Source: Nitrospirales bacterium (lineage in GTDB: Bacteria; Nitrospirota; Nitrospiria; Nitrospirales; UBA8639). Taken from it: 47,121 nt of DNA. The DNA lies in NCBI GenBank assembly GCA_020027205.1, contig JAHRAQ010000026.1, positions 1 through 47,121 of the forward strand. Reading direction: 5' to 3'. A program made the position numbers and the translations under genes. The notes under the pieces were generated by a model. It was not told the DNA's origin and searched no databases. It was given only the letters and a program-made list of their open reading frames with translations. Position 1 is the stretch's first letter. Each line of letters opens with the position of its first letter. Positions 33,609 through 43,312 of this stretch are shown one piece after another.

Positions 33609-34589
33609 ATGAAGAAGCGTGACGATTTTGTTCTCGCAAAACTGCTCGCCGTGGCGCTGGTGCTTGGGACGCTGGGTCTGGCGGGGACGGCCGGTGCCGT
33701 GGAATCCCGGCGAGGGTTCTACGCCGGTGTCGAACTGGGGTTCGCCAATGCGGCAGACCTGAATTCAACCGAGTCCGGGATCAATCACCCGACGCGGTGC
33801 GACCAACGGTTGATCAGTACTCCGCCGGCGCCGGCGACCGACAACGTCTTTGTCCGGCCCTCCCAGGGATACACCGACAACTGTCAGACCGTCACCGACG
33901 CCGGCGTGCAGCCGTTTTCAAGAAACTCGTTCGATCTGGGGGCGGGGTTTCTGGGCGCCGTCAGCGCGGGGTATGCGTTCGAGAATCTGCGCCTTGAATT
34001 CGAGTATCTGAACCGCTCCCACGGCAGTGATACCAGGCCCTTTATGACCGCGTCCGGGAACGCGGCGCTGGGGAGCAAGGCGGATGAGTGGAGCGAAATT
34101 GATCCGCCGTCGGAGCGGGTGTCGGAGTTTCGTGCCCATCAGTTTTTTCTGAACGCCTACTACGATTTTGTGAACCGGTCGAGATGGACGCCCTACCTGG
34201 GCGCGGGGGCGGGGTGGGCGCGCACCAGTCTGCGTTACCAAAACCGCTTTGTGCGCAAGACGCTGGCCCAGGGCTATCAGGACCCTCCGAATCAGGATCG
34301 ACCACCGAACGCCGCCGGCACAGTCAGTTTCCTCGATACCGAGATTGCCAAAACGCTCTTCGGGTTTCAGTTTCTCGGCGGGGCGGATTTCGCGCTTGCG
34401 GAGCACGTCTCCGTCGGGCTGAAAGGTCGATGGGCCAGGTTTCAGGACCTCAACGGCAACGACGTGTGGGACCTCATCCGAAGTCACGAACCCGTTCAGG
34501 CGGACGGGACCACCCCATTCGCCACCAGACAGTCGTTTGAAAATATCGAATACTGGGCGGTGAGCGTCGGGTTGAAGTACCACTTCTGA
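33609..34589 (+). CDS. Outer-membrane beta-barrel protein
   Basis: 326 aa. Signal peptide (LLAVALVLGTLGLAGTAGAVES, cleavage after AGAVES or AVE). The mature chain has alternating beta strands (FYAGVELGFANAADL; FLGAVSAGYAFENLRLEFEYL; FFLNAYYDF...WTPYLGAGAGWARTSL) and ends in YWAVSVGLKYHF with a C-terminal Phe, as outer-membrane barrels do. Related to the Msp2/P44 or OmpW-like porin-like surface proteins by layout. RBS AGAGGAGG lies before ATG 33609. Function unknown; perhaps an adhesin or porin. Confidence 0.8.
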   Translation: MKKRDDFVLAKLLAVALVLGTLGLAGTAGAVESRRGFYAGVELGFANAADLNSTESGINHPTRCDQRLISTPPAPATDNVFVRPSQGYTDNCQTVTDAGVQPFSRNSFDLGAGFLGAVSAGYAFENLRLEFEYLNRSHGSDTRPFMTASGNAALGSKADEWSEIDPPSERVSEFRAHQFFLNAYYDFVNRSRWTPYLGAGAGWARTSLRYQNRFVRKTLAQGYQDPPNQDRPPNAAGTVSFLDTEIAKTLFGFQFLGGADFALAEHVSVGLKGRWARFQDLNGNDVWDLIRSHEPVQADGTTPFATRQSFENIEYWAVSVGLKYHF

Positions 34590-34591
34590 TC

Positions 34592-34647
34592 GTGGCGCCG
34601 GCGCCGGCGATGATGCGTTGCCCGGCCGTGGCGCCGGCGCCGGCGAT
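34592..34647. repeat. Direct repeat between convergent genes
   Basis: GTGGCGCCGGCGCCGGCGAT at 34592-34611 recurs at 34628-34647. Each copy contains the palindrome GGCGCCGGCGCC. It lies between the beta-barrel gene and the convergent rmuC gene and touches the rmuC stop; it may act as a bidirectional transcription end. Confidence 0.6.
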
Positions 34648-35978
34648 CATTCCTCGGCGGACGTGTCGCCGGCGGGTTCGACCGTGTCGTCGGCGCCCGT
34701 GTCCGTTTCGGACAACGCGAGAATCGCGGCGGCGTCGGCGTCGGGCAACTGCTCCACGCCGCGCAGGCGGCGTTCCATGGCCCGGCTGCGCACGCCGGTC
34801 TCGTCGATGGTGCGCGTCGCGGTGTCCAGTTGTTTCCTGACCCTGTCGAGCACCGCGCCGAATTTTCCGAACTCCGTCTTGACCGCCCCCAGCACCTGCC
34901 AGACCTCCGCGGCCCGCCGCTCGATGGCGAGCGTCTGGAATCCCATGCGCAAACTGTTCAGGATGGCCGCCAGCGTCGTCGGGCCGGCCACCACCACCCG
35001 GTACTCCTGCTGAAGTTGCTCGACCAGATGTGGGTGCCGAAGCGCCTCCGCGTACAGCCCTTCCGTGCCGAGAAACATGATGGCGAAGTCGGTGGTGTCT
35101 GGCGGGTGAAGGTATTTGTCATGGATGGTCCTGGCCGCGTCCCGCACCGTTCGCGCCAGCGCGGCGGCGGCGGCCTGCACCGCGTCGGGGTCGGCGTGTT
35201 CCGCGGCGTCTTGCAGGCGAAGAAAATCTTCCCGTGGGAACTTGGCGTCGATGGGCAGCCAGACGCACGCGCCGGGGTCGTCGCCGGCCTTGCCGGGCAG
35301 CCGCACCGCGTATTCCACCCGTTCGAGCGAGTCGGCGTTCACCCGCACGTTCTTCTCGAACTGCGCCGGCGCCAGCACCTGTTCCAGAATCGCGCCCAAC
35401 TGCACTTCGGCCCAGGTGCCCCGCGTGCTCACGTTGGTCAGCACCCGCTTGAGGTCGCCCACGCCGGCGGCCAGATGCTGCATCTCGCCCAGGCCCTTGT
35501 GAACCGCCTCCAGTCGTTCGCTGACGATGGTGAAGGATTCGCCCAGCCGCTTCTCCAGGGTCGTCTGGAGTTTCTCGTCCACGGTCTTGCGCATGGCGTC
35601 CAACTTCTTTTCGTTGCTCTCCTGCAGTTCCCTGACGCGGGTGTCGACGGTGGCGCGGATGCGGTCCAGCCCGGCCTGGTCGGCGTCGGTGAGTTCTTTC
35701 AACCGCCGGGTCATGCCGTCGAGTTGGTTCTGCTGAAGCGTACCCATGCGCTCCAGCGTACCGGCGAGCGTCTTGTTGGCCGATTGCAGGCCGGCCGCGA
35801 CTTCTTCGCGCAGTCCCCGCGCCGCGTTCAGGGTTTCCTCCCTGCCCATTCGAAGTTCGTCCCGCAGATGCCTGTCGGTGTTTCGAAAGGTGCCGGACGA
35901 ACGAAGCAGCAACGCCGCCGCCAGGCCCGCGGTCAGCGCCGTGCCGAACAGGATCAGCCAAAGGAGAAGGTCAGACAT
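34647..35978 (-). CDS. rmuC: DNA recombination protein RmuC
   Basis: 443 aa. N-terminal transmembrane helix (LLLWLILFGTALTAGLAAALLL), a long coiled coil (about residues 40-190, LRDELRMGREETLNAARGLR and similar), then the nuclease-like RmuC core with TWAEVQLGAILEQVLAPAQFEKNV, VWLPIDAKFPREDFLRLQ and ILNSLRMGFQTLAIERRAAEVW. RmuC limits inversions and is predicted to act with recombination. I chose ATG 35978 for the family-like MSDLLLWL start. Confidence 0.95.
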   Translation of the reverse strand: MSDLLLWLILFGTALTAGLAAALLLRSSGTFRNTDRHLRDELRMGREETLNAARGLREEVAAGLQSANKTLAGTLERMGTLQQNQLDGMTRRLKELTDADQAGLDRIRATVDTRVRELQESNEKKLDAMRKTVDEKLQTTLEKRLGESFTIVSERLEAVHKGLGEMQHLAAGVGDLKRVLTNVSTRGTWAEVQLGAILEQVLAPAQFEKNVRVNADSLERVEYAVRLPGKAGDDPGACVWLPIDAKFPREDFLRLQDAAEHADPDAVQAAAAALARTVRDAARTIHDKYLHPPDTTDFAIMFLGTEGLYAEALRHPHLVEQLQQEYRVVVAGPTTLAAILNSLRMGFQTLAIERRAAEVWQVLGAVKTEFGKFGAVLDRVRKQLDTATRTIDETGVRSRAMERRLRGVEQLPDADAAAILALSETDTGADDTVEPAGDTSAEE

Positions 35979-36251
35979 GGGATGTGCCGGGGTGCATGAT
36001 GTGACGCCGGCGGCGGCGCGTGTCGTCACGCGGACGCACGGGCCGACGCCGCATTTCCGCGCCAGTATACTGTGCCGCCGCGCGCCTGACAAACCGGAGG
36101 TCGTGACCGGCCATGCGCCGTGGCGCCGTGATGGGGTGTGACATGGCGGGGCGTGACATGGCGGGGTGCGGCGTCTGTGACTTGTGCGCGCACGCGCCGT
36201 TTTTTCATAATGCCGCCGATTGGGTCTCGCCGTTCAGAAAGGGTGTTGAGC
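35979..36251. other. Gap between divergent rmuC and glnS
   Basis: About 270 bases. Contains an imperfect tandem repeat GTGACATGGCGGGG (36138-36151 and 36153-36166). The open frame of glnS extends into it, but similarity to GlnRS starts at the ATG at 36252. No promoter is clear. Confidence 0.5.
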
Positions 36252-37958
36252 ATGGCCAAACCGCCGCAGGGTCAGCAGGATTTTATTCGGGCGATTGTCT
36301 CGCGTGATCTGGACACGCACCAATTCGGCGGAGCCGTGCGCACGCGGTTTCCTCCGGAGCCGAACGGGCATCTCCATATCGGCCATGCCAAATCCCTGTG
36401 CGTGAATTTCGGCATTGCCGGGGAGTTTGCGGGCGGACGGTGCAATTTGCGGTTTGACGACACCAATCCCGCCAAAGAGAGTTCCGAATACGTCGAGTCG
36501 ATTCGGGAAGACGTGCGCTGGCTGGGGTTCGACTGGGAGGACCGCTGTTTTTTTGCCTCGGATTATTTTGAGCGGTTCCACGACTATGCGGTGTCGCTGA
36601 TTAAAAAAGGCAGGGCCTACGTGGACAGTTTGTCGGCGGACGACATTCGCCGCCACCGGGGCACCCTGACGGAACCCGGACGGGACAGTCCGTATCGAAC
36701 GCGGTCGGTGGAGGAGAATCTGCGCCTGTTTTCCCACATGCGCGCGGGAGATTTTGAGGAGGGCGCGCACGTCCTCCGCGCCAAAATCGATATGGCGTCG
36801 TCCAATATCAATCTGCGCGACCCCACGCTCTACCGCATTCGCCGGGCGCCGCATCACCGGACGGGCGCCGCCTGGGCCATCTATCCGACGTATGATTTTG
36901 CGCATCCGTTGTCGGACGCCCTGGAAGGGATTACGCATTCCCTCTGCACCCTGGAGTTTGAAGATCACCGGGCGTTGTATGACTGGGTCCTCGACGAATG
37001 CGCCGTCGACTGTCATTCACGGCAAATTGAATTCGCCAGATTGAACCTGACCTATACGGTGATGAGCAAACGCAAACTGACGGCCCTCGTTGACGAGGGG
37101 CATGTGTCGGGATGGAATGATCCGCGCCTGCCCACGTTGAGGGGATTGCGGCGGCGCGGGTATCCCCCGGACGCCATTCGTCGGTTTTGCGAACATATCG
37201 GCGTGGCGAAACGCGACAGTGTGATCGACGTCCGGCTGTTGGAGCATTTTGTCCGGGAAGAGTTGAACGCGCGCGCCCCACGAGTCATGGCGGTGCTGCG
37301 GCCGCTTCGCGTCGTCTTGACCAATTACCCGGACGGCGACGGTGAAGAGTTGCCTGCGGTGAACAATCCCGAAGATCCCTCAATGGGCGCGCGCATGGTG
37401 CCCTTTTCCCGCGTCCTCTACATCGAACGGGACGATTTTTGCGACGATCCGCCGCCGCGGTATTTTCGGCTCGCCCCGGGGCGGGAAGTGCGGTTGCGCT
37501 ACGCCTATATCATTCGATGCGCGGACGTGATCAGGGACGAGCGGACGGGGGAGATTGTCGAACTTCACTGCACCTATGACCCGGACACGAAAAGCGGATC
37601 GGGCGGGGCCGTCCGCAAGGTGAAAGGCACCGTCCACTGGGTGTCGGCGGCGCATGCGCTCGAGGCGGAAGTCCGGTTGTTCGATCATCTGTTCACCGTT
37701 CCCGATCCCGACCATGATCCGGAGGGCCGGGAGTATCGAAGTTTGCTCAACCCGAATTCCCTGGAACGTTTGCGGGGGTGCCGGGTGGAACAGGCGTTGC
37801 GGGACGCCGCCGTCGGCCGGCGGTTTCAGTGTGAGCGGCAGGGGTATTTTTGCGTCGACGATGACTCCACCGGCGGGCAACTCGTGCTGAACCGCATCGT
37901 GGCGTTGCGGGATTCCTGGGCGAAAATCGCGCCGGGCCGGTCGCAGGAGACGCGGTGA
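36252..37958 (+). CDS. glnS: Glutaminyl-tRNA synthetase
   Basis: 568 aa, class I synthetase. [20 protein letters not shown] gives the HIGH motif; VMSKRKL the KMSKS motif; [14 protein letters not shown] and [20 protein letters not shown] are GlnRS-specific. The C-terminal anticodon-binding beta-barrel follows ([24 protein letters not shown]). Length matches E. coli GlnRS (554). Having a true GlnRS means tRNA-Gln is charged directly and not through GatCAB. Starts at ATG 36252 although the frame is open upstream. Confidence 0.96.
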   Translation: MAKPPQGQQDFIRAIVSRDLDTHQFGGAVRTRFPPEPNGHLHIGHAKSLCVNFGIAGEFAGGRCNLRFDDTNPAKESSEYVESIREDVRWLGFDWEDRCFFASDYFERFHDYAVSLIKKGRAYVDSLSADDIRRHRGTLTEPGRDSPYRTRSVEENLRLFSHMRAGDFEEGAHVLRAKIDMASSNINLRDPTLYRIRRAPHHRTGAAWAIYPTYDFAHPLSDALEGITHSLCTLEFEDHRALYDWVLDECAVDCHSRQIEFARLNLTYTVMSKRKLTALVDEGHVSGWNDPRLPTLRGLRRRGYPPDAIRRFCEHIGVAKRDSVIDVRLLEHFVREELNARAPRVMAVLRPLRVVLTNYPDGDGEELPAVNNPEDPSMGARMVPFSRVLYIERDDFCDDPPPRYFRLAPGREVRLRYAYIIRCADVIRDERTGEIVELHCTYDPDTKSGSGGAVRKVKGTVHWVSAAHALEAEVRLFDHLFTVPDPDHDPEGREYRSLLNPNSLERLRGCRVEQALRDAAVGRRFQCERQGYFCVDDDSTGGQLVLNRIVALRDSWAKIAPGRSQETR

Positions 37959-38007
37959 CGTTCGGGCATCGCGCGCCATGCACGAGGCGCGCGCGACGGC
38001 GGATGTG

Positions 38008-38895
38008 TTACGGCGCCGGCATGTTCGCCGGCCGGATGTTCAGCGCCTCGTAGATTTTCAGGGAGGCTTTGGATGTGTTCAGGGTGTACAGATGCACGCC
38101 GGGGACGTTCTGCTCAATTAAATCCAGCACCTGTTCCGTCGCCCAGTTGACCCCGATGGTTTCGGCATGCGCGTCGTCACGCGCGCCCAGAAACGCCCGC
38201 AACAATGTTCCGGGGAAACGCGCTCCCTGGGCGAGTTCCGCCATTCTCGCCATCCGCGCGCGGGAGGTCAGGGGCATGATGCCCGCGATGATGGGAATAT
38301 GAATCCCGGCCAGTTCGCACCGCTCGCAAAAATCGTAAAAATCCCGGTTGTCAAAAAAGAGTTGCGTGCAGAGGTAATCCGCGCCGGCGTCGACTTTGGC
38401 TTTGAGATACTCCATTTCTTTCAGTCGGTTGGGGGTGTCTGGGTGGCCTTCGGGAAAGCCGGCGACGCCGATGCCCATATGGGGAAAGTGGTTTTTGATA
38501 AAGGCCACCAGTTCGTGCGCGTATCGAAATCCCTCCGTGGCGGGGCGCGCCCGTTCATGGGCGGGACGGTCCCCGCGAAGCGCCATGATATTGTGAATCT
38601 CGTGTTCGTCGTATCGCTGGAGCACCCGGAGCACGTCCTCCCGGCTCGACCCCACGCAGGTGAGATGCGACACGATTGACAGGTGTGTTTCCCGGTGCAA
38701 CTTGACGACCAGGTCATGGGTTAACTCCCGCGTGGAGCCGCCCGCGCCGTAGGTGACGCTGACATAGGCCGGGTTCAGCGGAATCAACCGTTGAATGTTC
38801 TGAAACAGGTCCCGTGACGCGGCCGCGCTTTTGGGCGGGAAAAATTCAAAACTGATGGCGGGGCGCCGCCGGCGAAGAATCTCCGAGATGTGCAT
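38008..38895 (-). CDS. metF: 5,10-methylenetetrahydrofolate reductase
   Basis: 295 aa flavoprotein of the MTHFR family, reducing CH2-THF to CH3-THF for methionine synthesis. Motifs: FEFFPPKSAAA, YVSVTYGAGGSTRE, LTCVGSSRE, LRGDRP, FPEGHPD, GADYLCTQLFFDN and GIMPLTS. ATG 38895 chosen because AAAGGA lies upstream (11 bases before) and the family starts with I-S-E..F-E-F-F-P-P-K. No SAM- or SAH-type riboswitch was recognised upstream. Confidence 0.96.
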   Translation of the reverse strand: MHISEILRRRRPAISFEFFPPKSAAASRDLFQNIQRLIPLNPAYVSVTYGAGGSTRELTHDLVVKLHRETHLSIVSHLTCVGSSREDVLRVLQRYDEHEIHNIMALRGDRPAHERARPATEGFRYAHELVAFIKNHFPHMGIGVAGFPEGHPDTPNRLKEMEYLKAKVDAGADYLCTQLFFDNRDFYDFCERCELAGIHIPIIAGIMPLTSRARMARMAELAQGARFPGTLLRAFLGARDDAHAETIGVNWATEQVLDLIEQNVPGVHLYTLNTSKASLKIYEALNIRPANMPAP

Positions 38896-39096
38896 GGTCG
38901 ATCCTTTGTGTGCCATGACGCGGGTGGCGCGCGTTCGTTGCCGGCGAGACGCGCCCGCCGGGTGGCGGGATGCCGCCGCCCGTGCTACAGTACGGGAGAC
39001 CCGGCACATTTCGCAACGTGCGCCTTGCTCTCGCGCCGTCTGTGTCGACCGGAGCGGGTCGCTTGCACGAACGTGAGTCGGGACGGATGACGCCGA

Positions 39097-39942
39097 ATGA
39101 CGCTCGAGGACGACTTTTGCGACATCGTGAAAAAGGCTCGCATGGGGAGAGGGCAGTCCGTGGCCCAGGCGGCGACGGCGGCCCGTCTTCGACGGGACGA
39201 GTGGGAACGTTTGGAACATGGCGGTCGATCTCCGTCGGAAGACGACGTCCATGCCGTGGCCCGCGCTCTCGATCTCAAGGCCGAGGCGCTGGCCTCGGTG
39301 TCCGTACGGAACTGGCGGCCCGCGGCGTCTCCGGAGTGGGTCTCTTCGCTGGTGGTGACCGTTCGCGGCGCCATCGGCGGTTATGAGGTCAAGGGCTATG
39401 TGTTATCCGACCCGCGCACCCGCCGGGCCGTCTTCATCGATACGGCGTACAACGCGCCGGCGATGCTGGCGGAGTTGCGGGCGCACAACCTGACGCTGGC
39501 CGGTGTGTGTTTGACGCACGGGCATCGGGATCATGCCGACGGACTGGAGCGCATTGTGTCGGAGTGGCGCGTGCCGGTGTATCTGGGTCACGGCGACGCG
39601 CCGCTGTTGCCGTGGAGGCCGCCCGCCGAGTCGATGACGGCGCCGCGCGACCGGCACGTCATTGCCGTGGGAGACCTGGCGGTGACCTGTGTCGCCACGC
39701 CGGGACATACGCCGGGCGGGTTCTGCTATTTGGTACGTGCCGGGGAGCGGGCCGTGTGTTTTGTCGGCGACACGGTGTTTGCCGGGTCCGTGGGCCGCTC
39801 CAATCCGTTTTCGTTGTACGCCGATCATGTGCGGTCGGTGCGGGAGACGGTGTTGCGCATGGCCCCGGCCACCGTGTTGCTGCCGGGGCATGGGCCGCCC
39901 ACCACGGTGCGCGAAGAACGCCTGCATAATCCTTTTGGGTGA
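39097..39942 (+). CDS. HTH (XRE-like) and metallo-beta-lactamase fusion protein
   Basis: 281 aa. Residues about 5-70 form an XRE-like helix-turn-helix (ARMGRGQSVAQAATAARLRRDEWERLEHG, followed by VHAVARALDLK). Residues about 75-281 form a metallo-beta-lactamase hydrolase: THGHRDHADG metal site, TPGHTPGGFCYLV, GDTVFAGSVGRS and LLPGHGPPTTVREE. The MBL part is of the glyoxalase II/hydroxyacylglutathione-hydrolase-like class. A DNA-binding domain attached to a hydrolase suggests a metabolite-sensing regulator, but no operator is evident. ATG 39097. Confidence 0.8.
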   Translation: MTLEDDFCDIVKKARMGRGQSVAQAATAARLRRDEWERLEHGGRSPSEDDVHAVARALDLKAEALASVSVRNWRPAASPEWVSSLVVTVRGAIGGYEVKGYVLSDPRTRRAVFIDTAYNAPAMLAELRAHNLTLAGVCLTHGHRDHADGLERIVSEWRVPVYLGHGDAPLLPWRPPAESMTAPRDRHVIAVGDLAVTCVATPGHTPGGFCYLVRAGERAVCFVGDTVFAGSVGRSNPFSLYADHVRSVRETVLRMAPATVLLPGHGPPTTVREERLHNPFG

Positions 39943-39978
39943 CCGCTCGAACGTGACGTCGGGAGCGCGTGATCAGTG

Positions 39979-40965
39979 ATGGATGAACCAACAGTGCCTC
40001 CCGGCCCGAACCGTGGCGTCCGGGACGACCCTTCGGACGGGGACGGCGCACGGCCTCCCGCCGACTGGTCTCCGCCGTGGGAGCGGGCCGTGTCCGAACC
40101 CCGCGTGGCATGGTCGGCGGTGCTCGTTCCCGCCGCCTTGTTTGCGGTGACGGTCTTTACCACGCTGTGGGCCGGGGCCTATCAGGTCAATGCCAGGCCC
40201 GTGTCGGGGGCGTGGGATTTTCTGGTGCGCTATCCCGGAAGTGTGTGGGAGGGCTGGCCCTTTGCCGCCACGTTGCTGGGGATTCTTGTCACGCACGAAT
40301 TCGGGCATTGGTATTTGTCGCTGATTCACCGGGTCCCGGCGTCGCTGCCGTTGTTTATCCCCGGCCCGCCGCAACTTATCGGCACGTTCGGCGCGATTAT
40401 TCGGATGAGATCGCCCATTATGAACCGCCGCGCGTTGTTCGACATCGGCGTGGCCGGGCCGATTGCGGGCTTTGTCGCGGCGGTCGCGGCTCTGGTGGTC
40501 GGGCTGTCGTATTCCACGGTGGCATTGCGCATCGACAGTTACGGATTGCAGTTGGGGGAGCCGCTCCTGCTGCAATTTCTGGCCTGGATTATCTTCGGGC
40601 CGCTGCCCGACGCCTATGACATCGTGTTGCATCCCGTCGCCTTTGCCGCGTGGTTCGGCATCTTTGTCACGGCGTTGAATCTGCTGCCGATCGGACAACT
40701 GGACGGCGGGCACGTGACCTACGCGCTGTTGGGGCGCCGTCAACGGAGTCTGGCGTTTGCGATGCTCCCGATTCTGCTGGTGTTGGGACTGGGAGGGTGG
40801 CCGGGCTGGCTGCTGGTGGCGGGGCTGGCCGGCCTGGTCGGGGTCGGCCATCCGCCGGTGAGTGATCCCGGCACGGCCCTGGGGCGCGGACGGCTCTGGG
40901 TCGGCTGGAGCGCCCTGGCTATTTTTCTCGTCAGTTTTTCCCCCATGCCGTTTTCTGTTGGATGA
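39979..40965 (+). CDS. Site-2 protease family (M50) integral membrane metalloprotease
   Basis: 328 aa. Zinc motif HEFGH in LVTHEFGHWY and a second site NLLPIGQLDGGH (LDG motif). At least six hydrophobic segments (for example AWSAVLVPAALFAVTVFTTLW; LFDIGVAGPIAGFVAAVAALVVG; WLLVAGLAGLVGVGH). A variable cytoplasmic N-terminus. It begins 36 bases after the MBL gene, so they may be co-transcribed. The GTG at 39976 is an alternative start. Confidence 0.9.
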   Translation: MDEPTVPPGPNRGVRDDPSDGDGARPPADWSPPWERAVSEPRVAWSAVLVPAALFAVTVFTTLWAGAYQVNARPVSGAWDFLVRYPGSVWEGWPFAATLLGILVTHEFGHWYLSLIHRVPASLPLFIPGPPQLIGTFGAIIRMRSPIMNRRALFDIGVAGPIAGFVAAVAALVVGLSYSTVALRIDSYGLQLGEPLLLQFLAWIIFGPLPDAYDIVLHPVAFAAWFGIFVTALNLLPIGQLDGGHVTYALLGRRQRSLAFAMLPILLVLGLGGWPGWLLVAGLAGLVGVGHPPVSDPGTALGRGRLWVGWSALAIFLVSFSPMPFSVG

Positions 40966-41022
40966 CCGGCCCGCCCGTGTTCGACGGGACGCGGCCGGCG
41001 CCGCCTCCGTGTGTCCTCCGCG

Positions 41023-42420
41023 TCAGGATTTTTTCCGAACGACGATCCGCAACGGCGTGCCTTCGAATCCAAACGTGTCACGGAGTTGGTGTTCCAGATA
41101 GCGCAGGTAGGCGGGCGTGAGCGTCACGGAGCGGCCGACAAACAGGGCAAACGTCGGCGGCTTGACCGCCACCTGGGTCATAAACGCCGATTTGGAGGGA
41201 TGCCCTTTGGTCGTGGCCATGGGATGTTTGACCAGGACGTTCTGAAGGAAGTGATTGAGGCGGCCGGTCGGCACCCGGAAGGAGAAGGCGTGCATGACGC
41301 GGGGCAGCATCTCGAACAGACAGGCCACGGTGTGCGGCTCGCGCGCCGACCCGAAGGCCGCCGGCACAAACTTGAAAAACGGGAACCGCCGTTGCAGGGT
41401 CAGCGCAAACCGGTCCCTGGCTCCGGGATGATCCCGGCACAGATCCCATTTGTTGACGAGCATGACGCAGCCCCGTCCCTGTTTGTGAATCAGCCCGGCG
41501 ATTTTGGTGTCCTGTTCCGTGACGCCCTCGACGCCATCGAGAACCAGAATGCCGATGTCCGACCGTCCCAGCGCGGTGATGGCGCGGCCCACGCTGTAGC
41601 CTTCGATGCCCCGCTCCACTCGTCCGCGCCGCCGCAGCCCGGCCGTGTCCGTCAACACAAAATGCCGGCCCCGGTGTTCCAGGGGCGTGTCCACCGGGTC
41701 GCGCGTGGTGCCCGGCGCGTCGCTGACGAGGACGCGCGCGTCGCCGAGCAGGGCGTTCACCAGCGTGGATTTGCCCACGTTGGGGCGCCCGACCACGGCC
41801 ACGCGCGTCACGGCGGGCGCGTCGAGATCCGGCGGCGCGGGCGGGGCGTCCGGCGGGACGTCCCGCAGGAAGGCCTCCAGCAACTCGTCCACGCCGGCGC
41901 CGTGTTCCGCCGACACGGGGAAAATCTTGTCCGTGCCGATCTCGTAAAAATCCGCGAGGAGTGTTTCCAGGCGGGGGGAGTCAATTTTATTGATCACAAA
42001 AAACACGGGTTTGTCCACGCCGTGCAGCAGGGTGACAATCTCCCGGTCCAGCGGCGTCAGCCCCGCCCGGCCGTCCATAATCACAAACAGACTGTCCGCC
42101 TCGGCGAGGGCCAGGTTCGATTGTCGGCGGATCAATTCGGTCAGTTCTCCGGTGGACGTGAGATCCAGCCCGCCGGTGTCCACGACCTGAAAGCGCCGCC
42201 CCCGGTGGGTGCAGTCGGCGTACAGGCGGTCGCGGGTGACGCCCGGATGGTCGTCGACAATGGCATGTCGCGCGCCGATGATGCGGTTGAACAACGTGGA
42301 TTTGCCCACGTTCGGTCGTCCGATCACGGCGACGCGCGGTACGGCCGGCGTGGCGGGCGATGCGCTTGATGCGGGCGGCGGCGCCGGACGGTGTGATCGT
42401 GCCGAGGAGTTTGGTTTCAT
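41023..42420 (-). CDS. der: Ribosome-associated GTPase Der (EngA)
   Basis: 465 aa with two GTPase domains. The first: VAVIGRPNVGKSTLFNR, DHPGVTRD, VDTGGL, NKID; the second: VAVVGRPNVGKSTLVNA, DAPGTTRD, TDTAGLRRRG, NKWDL. The C-terminal KH-like domain follows. Der is an essential 50S assembly factor. ATG 42420 chosen; the upstream frame is open but the sequence there is not family-like. No obvious ribosome binding site. Confidence 0.97.
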   Translation of the reverse strand: MKPNSSARSHRPAPPPASSASPATPAVPRVAVIGRPNVGKSTLFNRIIGARHAIVDDHPGVTRDRLYADCTHRGRRFQVVDTGGLDLTSTGELTELIRRQSNLALAEADSLFVIMDGRAGLTPLDREIVTLLHGVDKPVFFVINKIDSPRLETLLADFYEIGTDKIFPVSAEHGAGVDELLEAFLRDVPPDAPPAPPDLDAPAVTRVAVVGRPNVGKSTLVNALLGDARVLVSDAPGTTRDPVDTPLEHRGRHFVLTDTAGLRRRGRVERGIEGYSVGRAITALGRSDIGILVLDGVEGVTEQDTKIAGLIHKQGRGCVMLVNKWDLCRDHPGARDRFALTLQRRFPFFKFVPAAFGSAREPHTVACLFEMLPRVMHAFSFRVPTGRLNHFLQNVLVKHPMATTKGHPSKSAFMTQVAVKPPTFALFVGRSVTLTPAYLRYLEHQLRDTFGFEGTPLRIVVRKKS

Positions 42421-42591
42421 GGCAGGAGGAATGTACCTTGCCGGGTCGCTGCTTGCAAAGGAGGGGAGACGGGACAGTCTTAAAAATGCCGAGACGGATT
42501 CCCGGGCCGGCTCTCTCCCGCGAGGCGGGGGCGACCGGGGATGACACACAGGGGAAGAGGGCGGTGTGATTTGATCCGAATGTTGATTTGC

Positions 42592-42735
42592 TTATCTTTG
42601 CTGAAGGAACTTGCGGGCTGACTTCTCCAGTCGGCGCTTCGCCTTTTTGAAGTTGTTGATGCCCGTCAATTCCCCGCGTTCAAATTCCCGGAGGATCTTC
42701 GCTTCTTCCCGGTCCAGTTTGAGGGAGTGTTTCAT
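42592..42735 (-). CDS. Tiny basic protein, possible antitoxin-like
   Basis: 47 aa, MKHSLKLDREEAKILREFER then INNFKKAKRRLEKSARKFLQQR. Amphipathic, highly charged helices of the kind seen in many small antitoxin-like or DUF-type proteins ('L..EEA.IL..FE.GE...'). It lies 49 bases downstream of the CopD/HemJ-like gene on the same strand. No toxin gene is adjacent. There is no good ribosome binding site, so whether it is translated is uncertain. Confidence 0.45.
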   Translation of the reverse strand: MKHSLKLDREEAKILREFERGELTGINNFKKAKRRLEKSARKFLQQR

Positions 42736-42784
42736 GGATGTTGCGAATGGCCGAGTTGAGGAACGGGAGAGAAAAACCCGGCCG

Positions 42785-43312
42785 TTACAGATGCAGATGT
42801 TTCATGGCGGCGGCGCAGAGGATGATCAGGAGGCCCACCAGCAACCCTGTTTTCTGAAACGGAATGGGTTCCGTGATGTGGGCTTCCCGTTCGTCCGCGT
42901 CTTCCTCGCCGGTGGGGTCGATGCGAAAGATCACGGTGTATAAATACAACGTCACAATGCCCAGGACCAGGGTGAGTTTGATGAAAAAGATCGTCAAATA
43001 TCTGGCGTTGCCGGACAGCCCCTCGCCGGTGTGCAGGTGCATGAGTTGGCCCACGTAATGCAGATTGAGGCCGCCGGTGAAGAGAATCACGACCAGCAGG
43101 ACGCCGACCACCTTGCGGTACTGTTTGTAGAACGTGTCGCAGATGGGTTTGACAAACTCCCCCGGCACGGCGGCCCGCAGCCCCGGCGTGACGGCCAGCA
43201 CCAGAAAGGCCAGCCCCCCGATCCACACCACGGCCGACAGCAGGTGGAGATAGTGATTGAGAATGGGGAGCAGGGTGTTGAGATCGAACAGCAGGTCGCG
43301 GAGATGTGTCAT
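42785..43312 (-). CDS. CopD/HemJ-like membrane protein
   Basis: 175 aa with about four to five transmembrane helices (HYLHLLSAVVWIGGLAFLVLAV; VVGVLLVVILFTGGLNLHYV; YLTIFFIKLTLVLGIVTLYLYT; LLVGLLIILCAAAM). The first helix carries the HYLHLLSAVVWIGG pattern of the CopD family, and histidines on the helices could bind heme or copper. HemJ, a protoporphyrinogen oxidase, has a comparable helix 1, so a heme-related role would suit the neighbouring radical SAM gene, whose stop overlaps this start (ATGA). No unique evidence separates CopD from HemJ. Confidence 0.7.
   Translation of the reverse strand: MTHLRDLLFDLNTLLPILNHYLHLLSAVVWIGGLAFLVLAVTPGLRAAVPGEFVKPICDTFYKQYRKVVGVLLVVILFTGGLNLHYVGQLMHLHTGEGLSGNARYLTIFFIKLTLVLGIVTLYLYTVIFRIDPTGEEDADEREAHITEPIPFQKTGLLVGLLIILCAAAMKHLHL

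Noticed and set aside
38896..39096. SAM or SAH riboswitch upstream of metF
   Set aside because: About 200 bases of GC-rich DNA between metF and the MBL gene were read on the metF strand; no consensus core was recognised.
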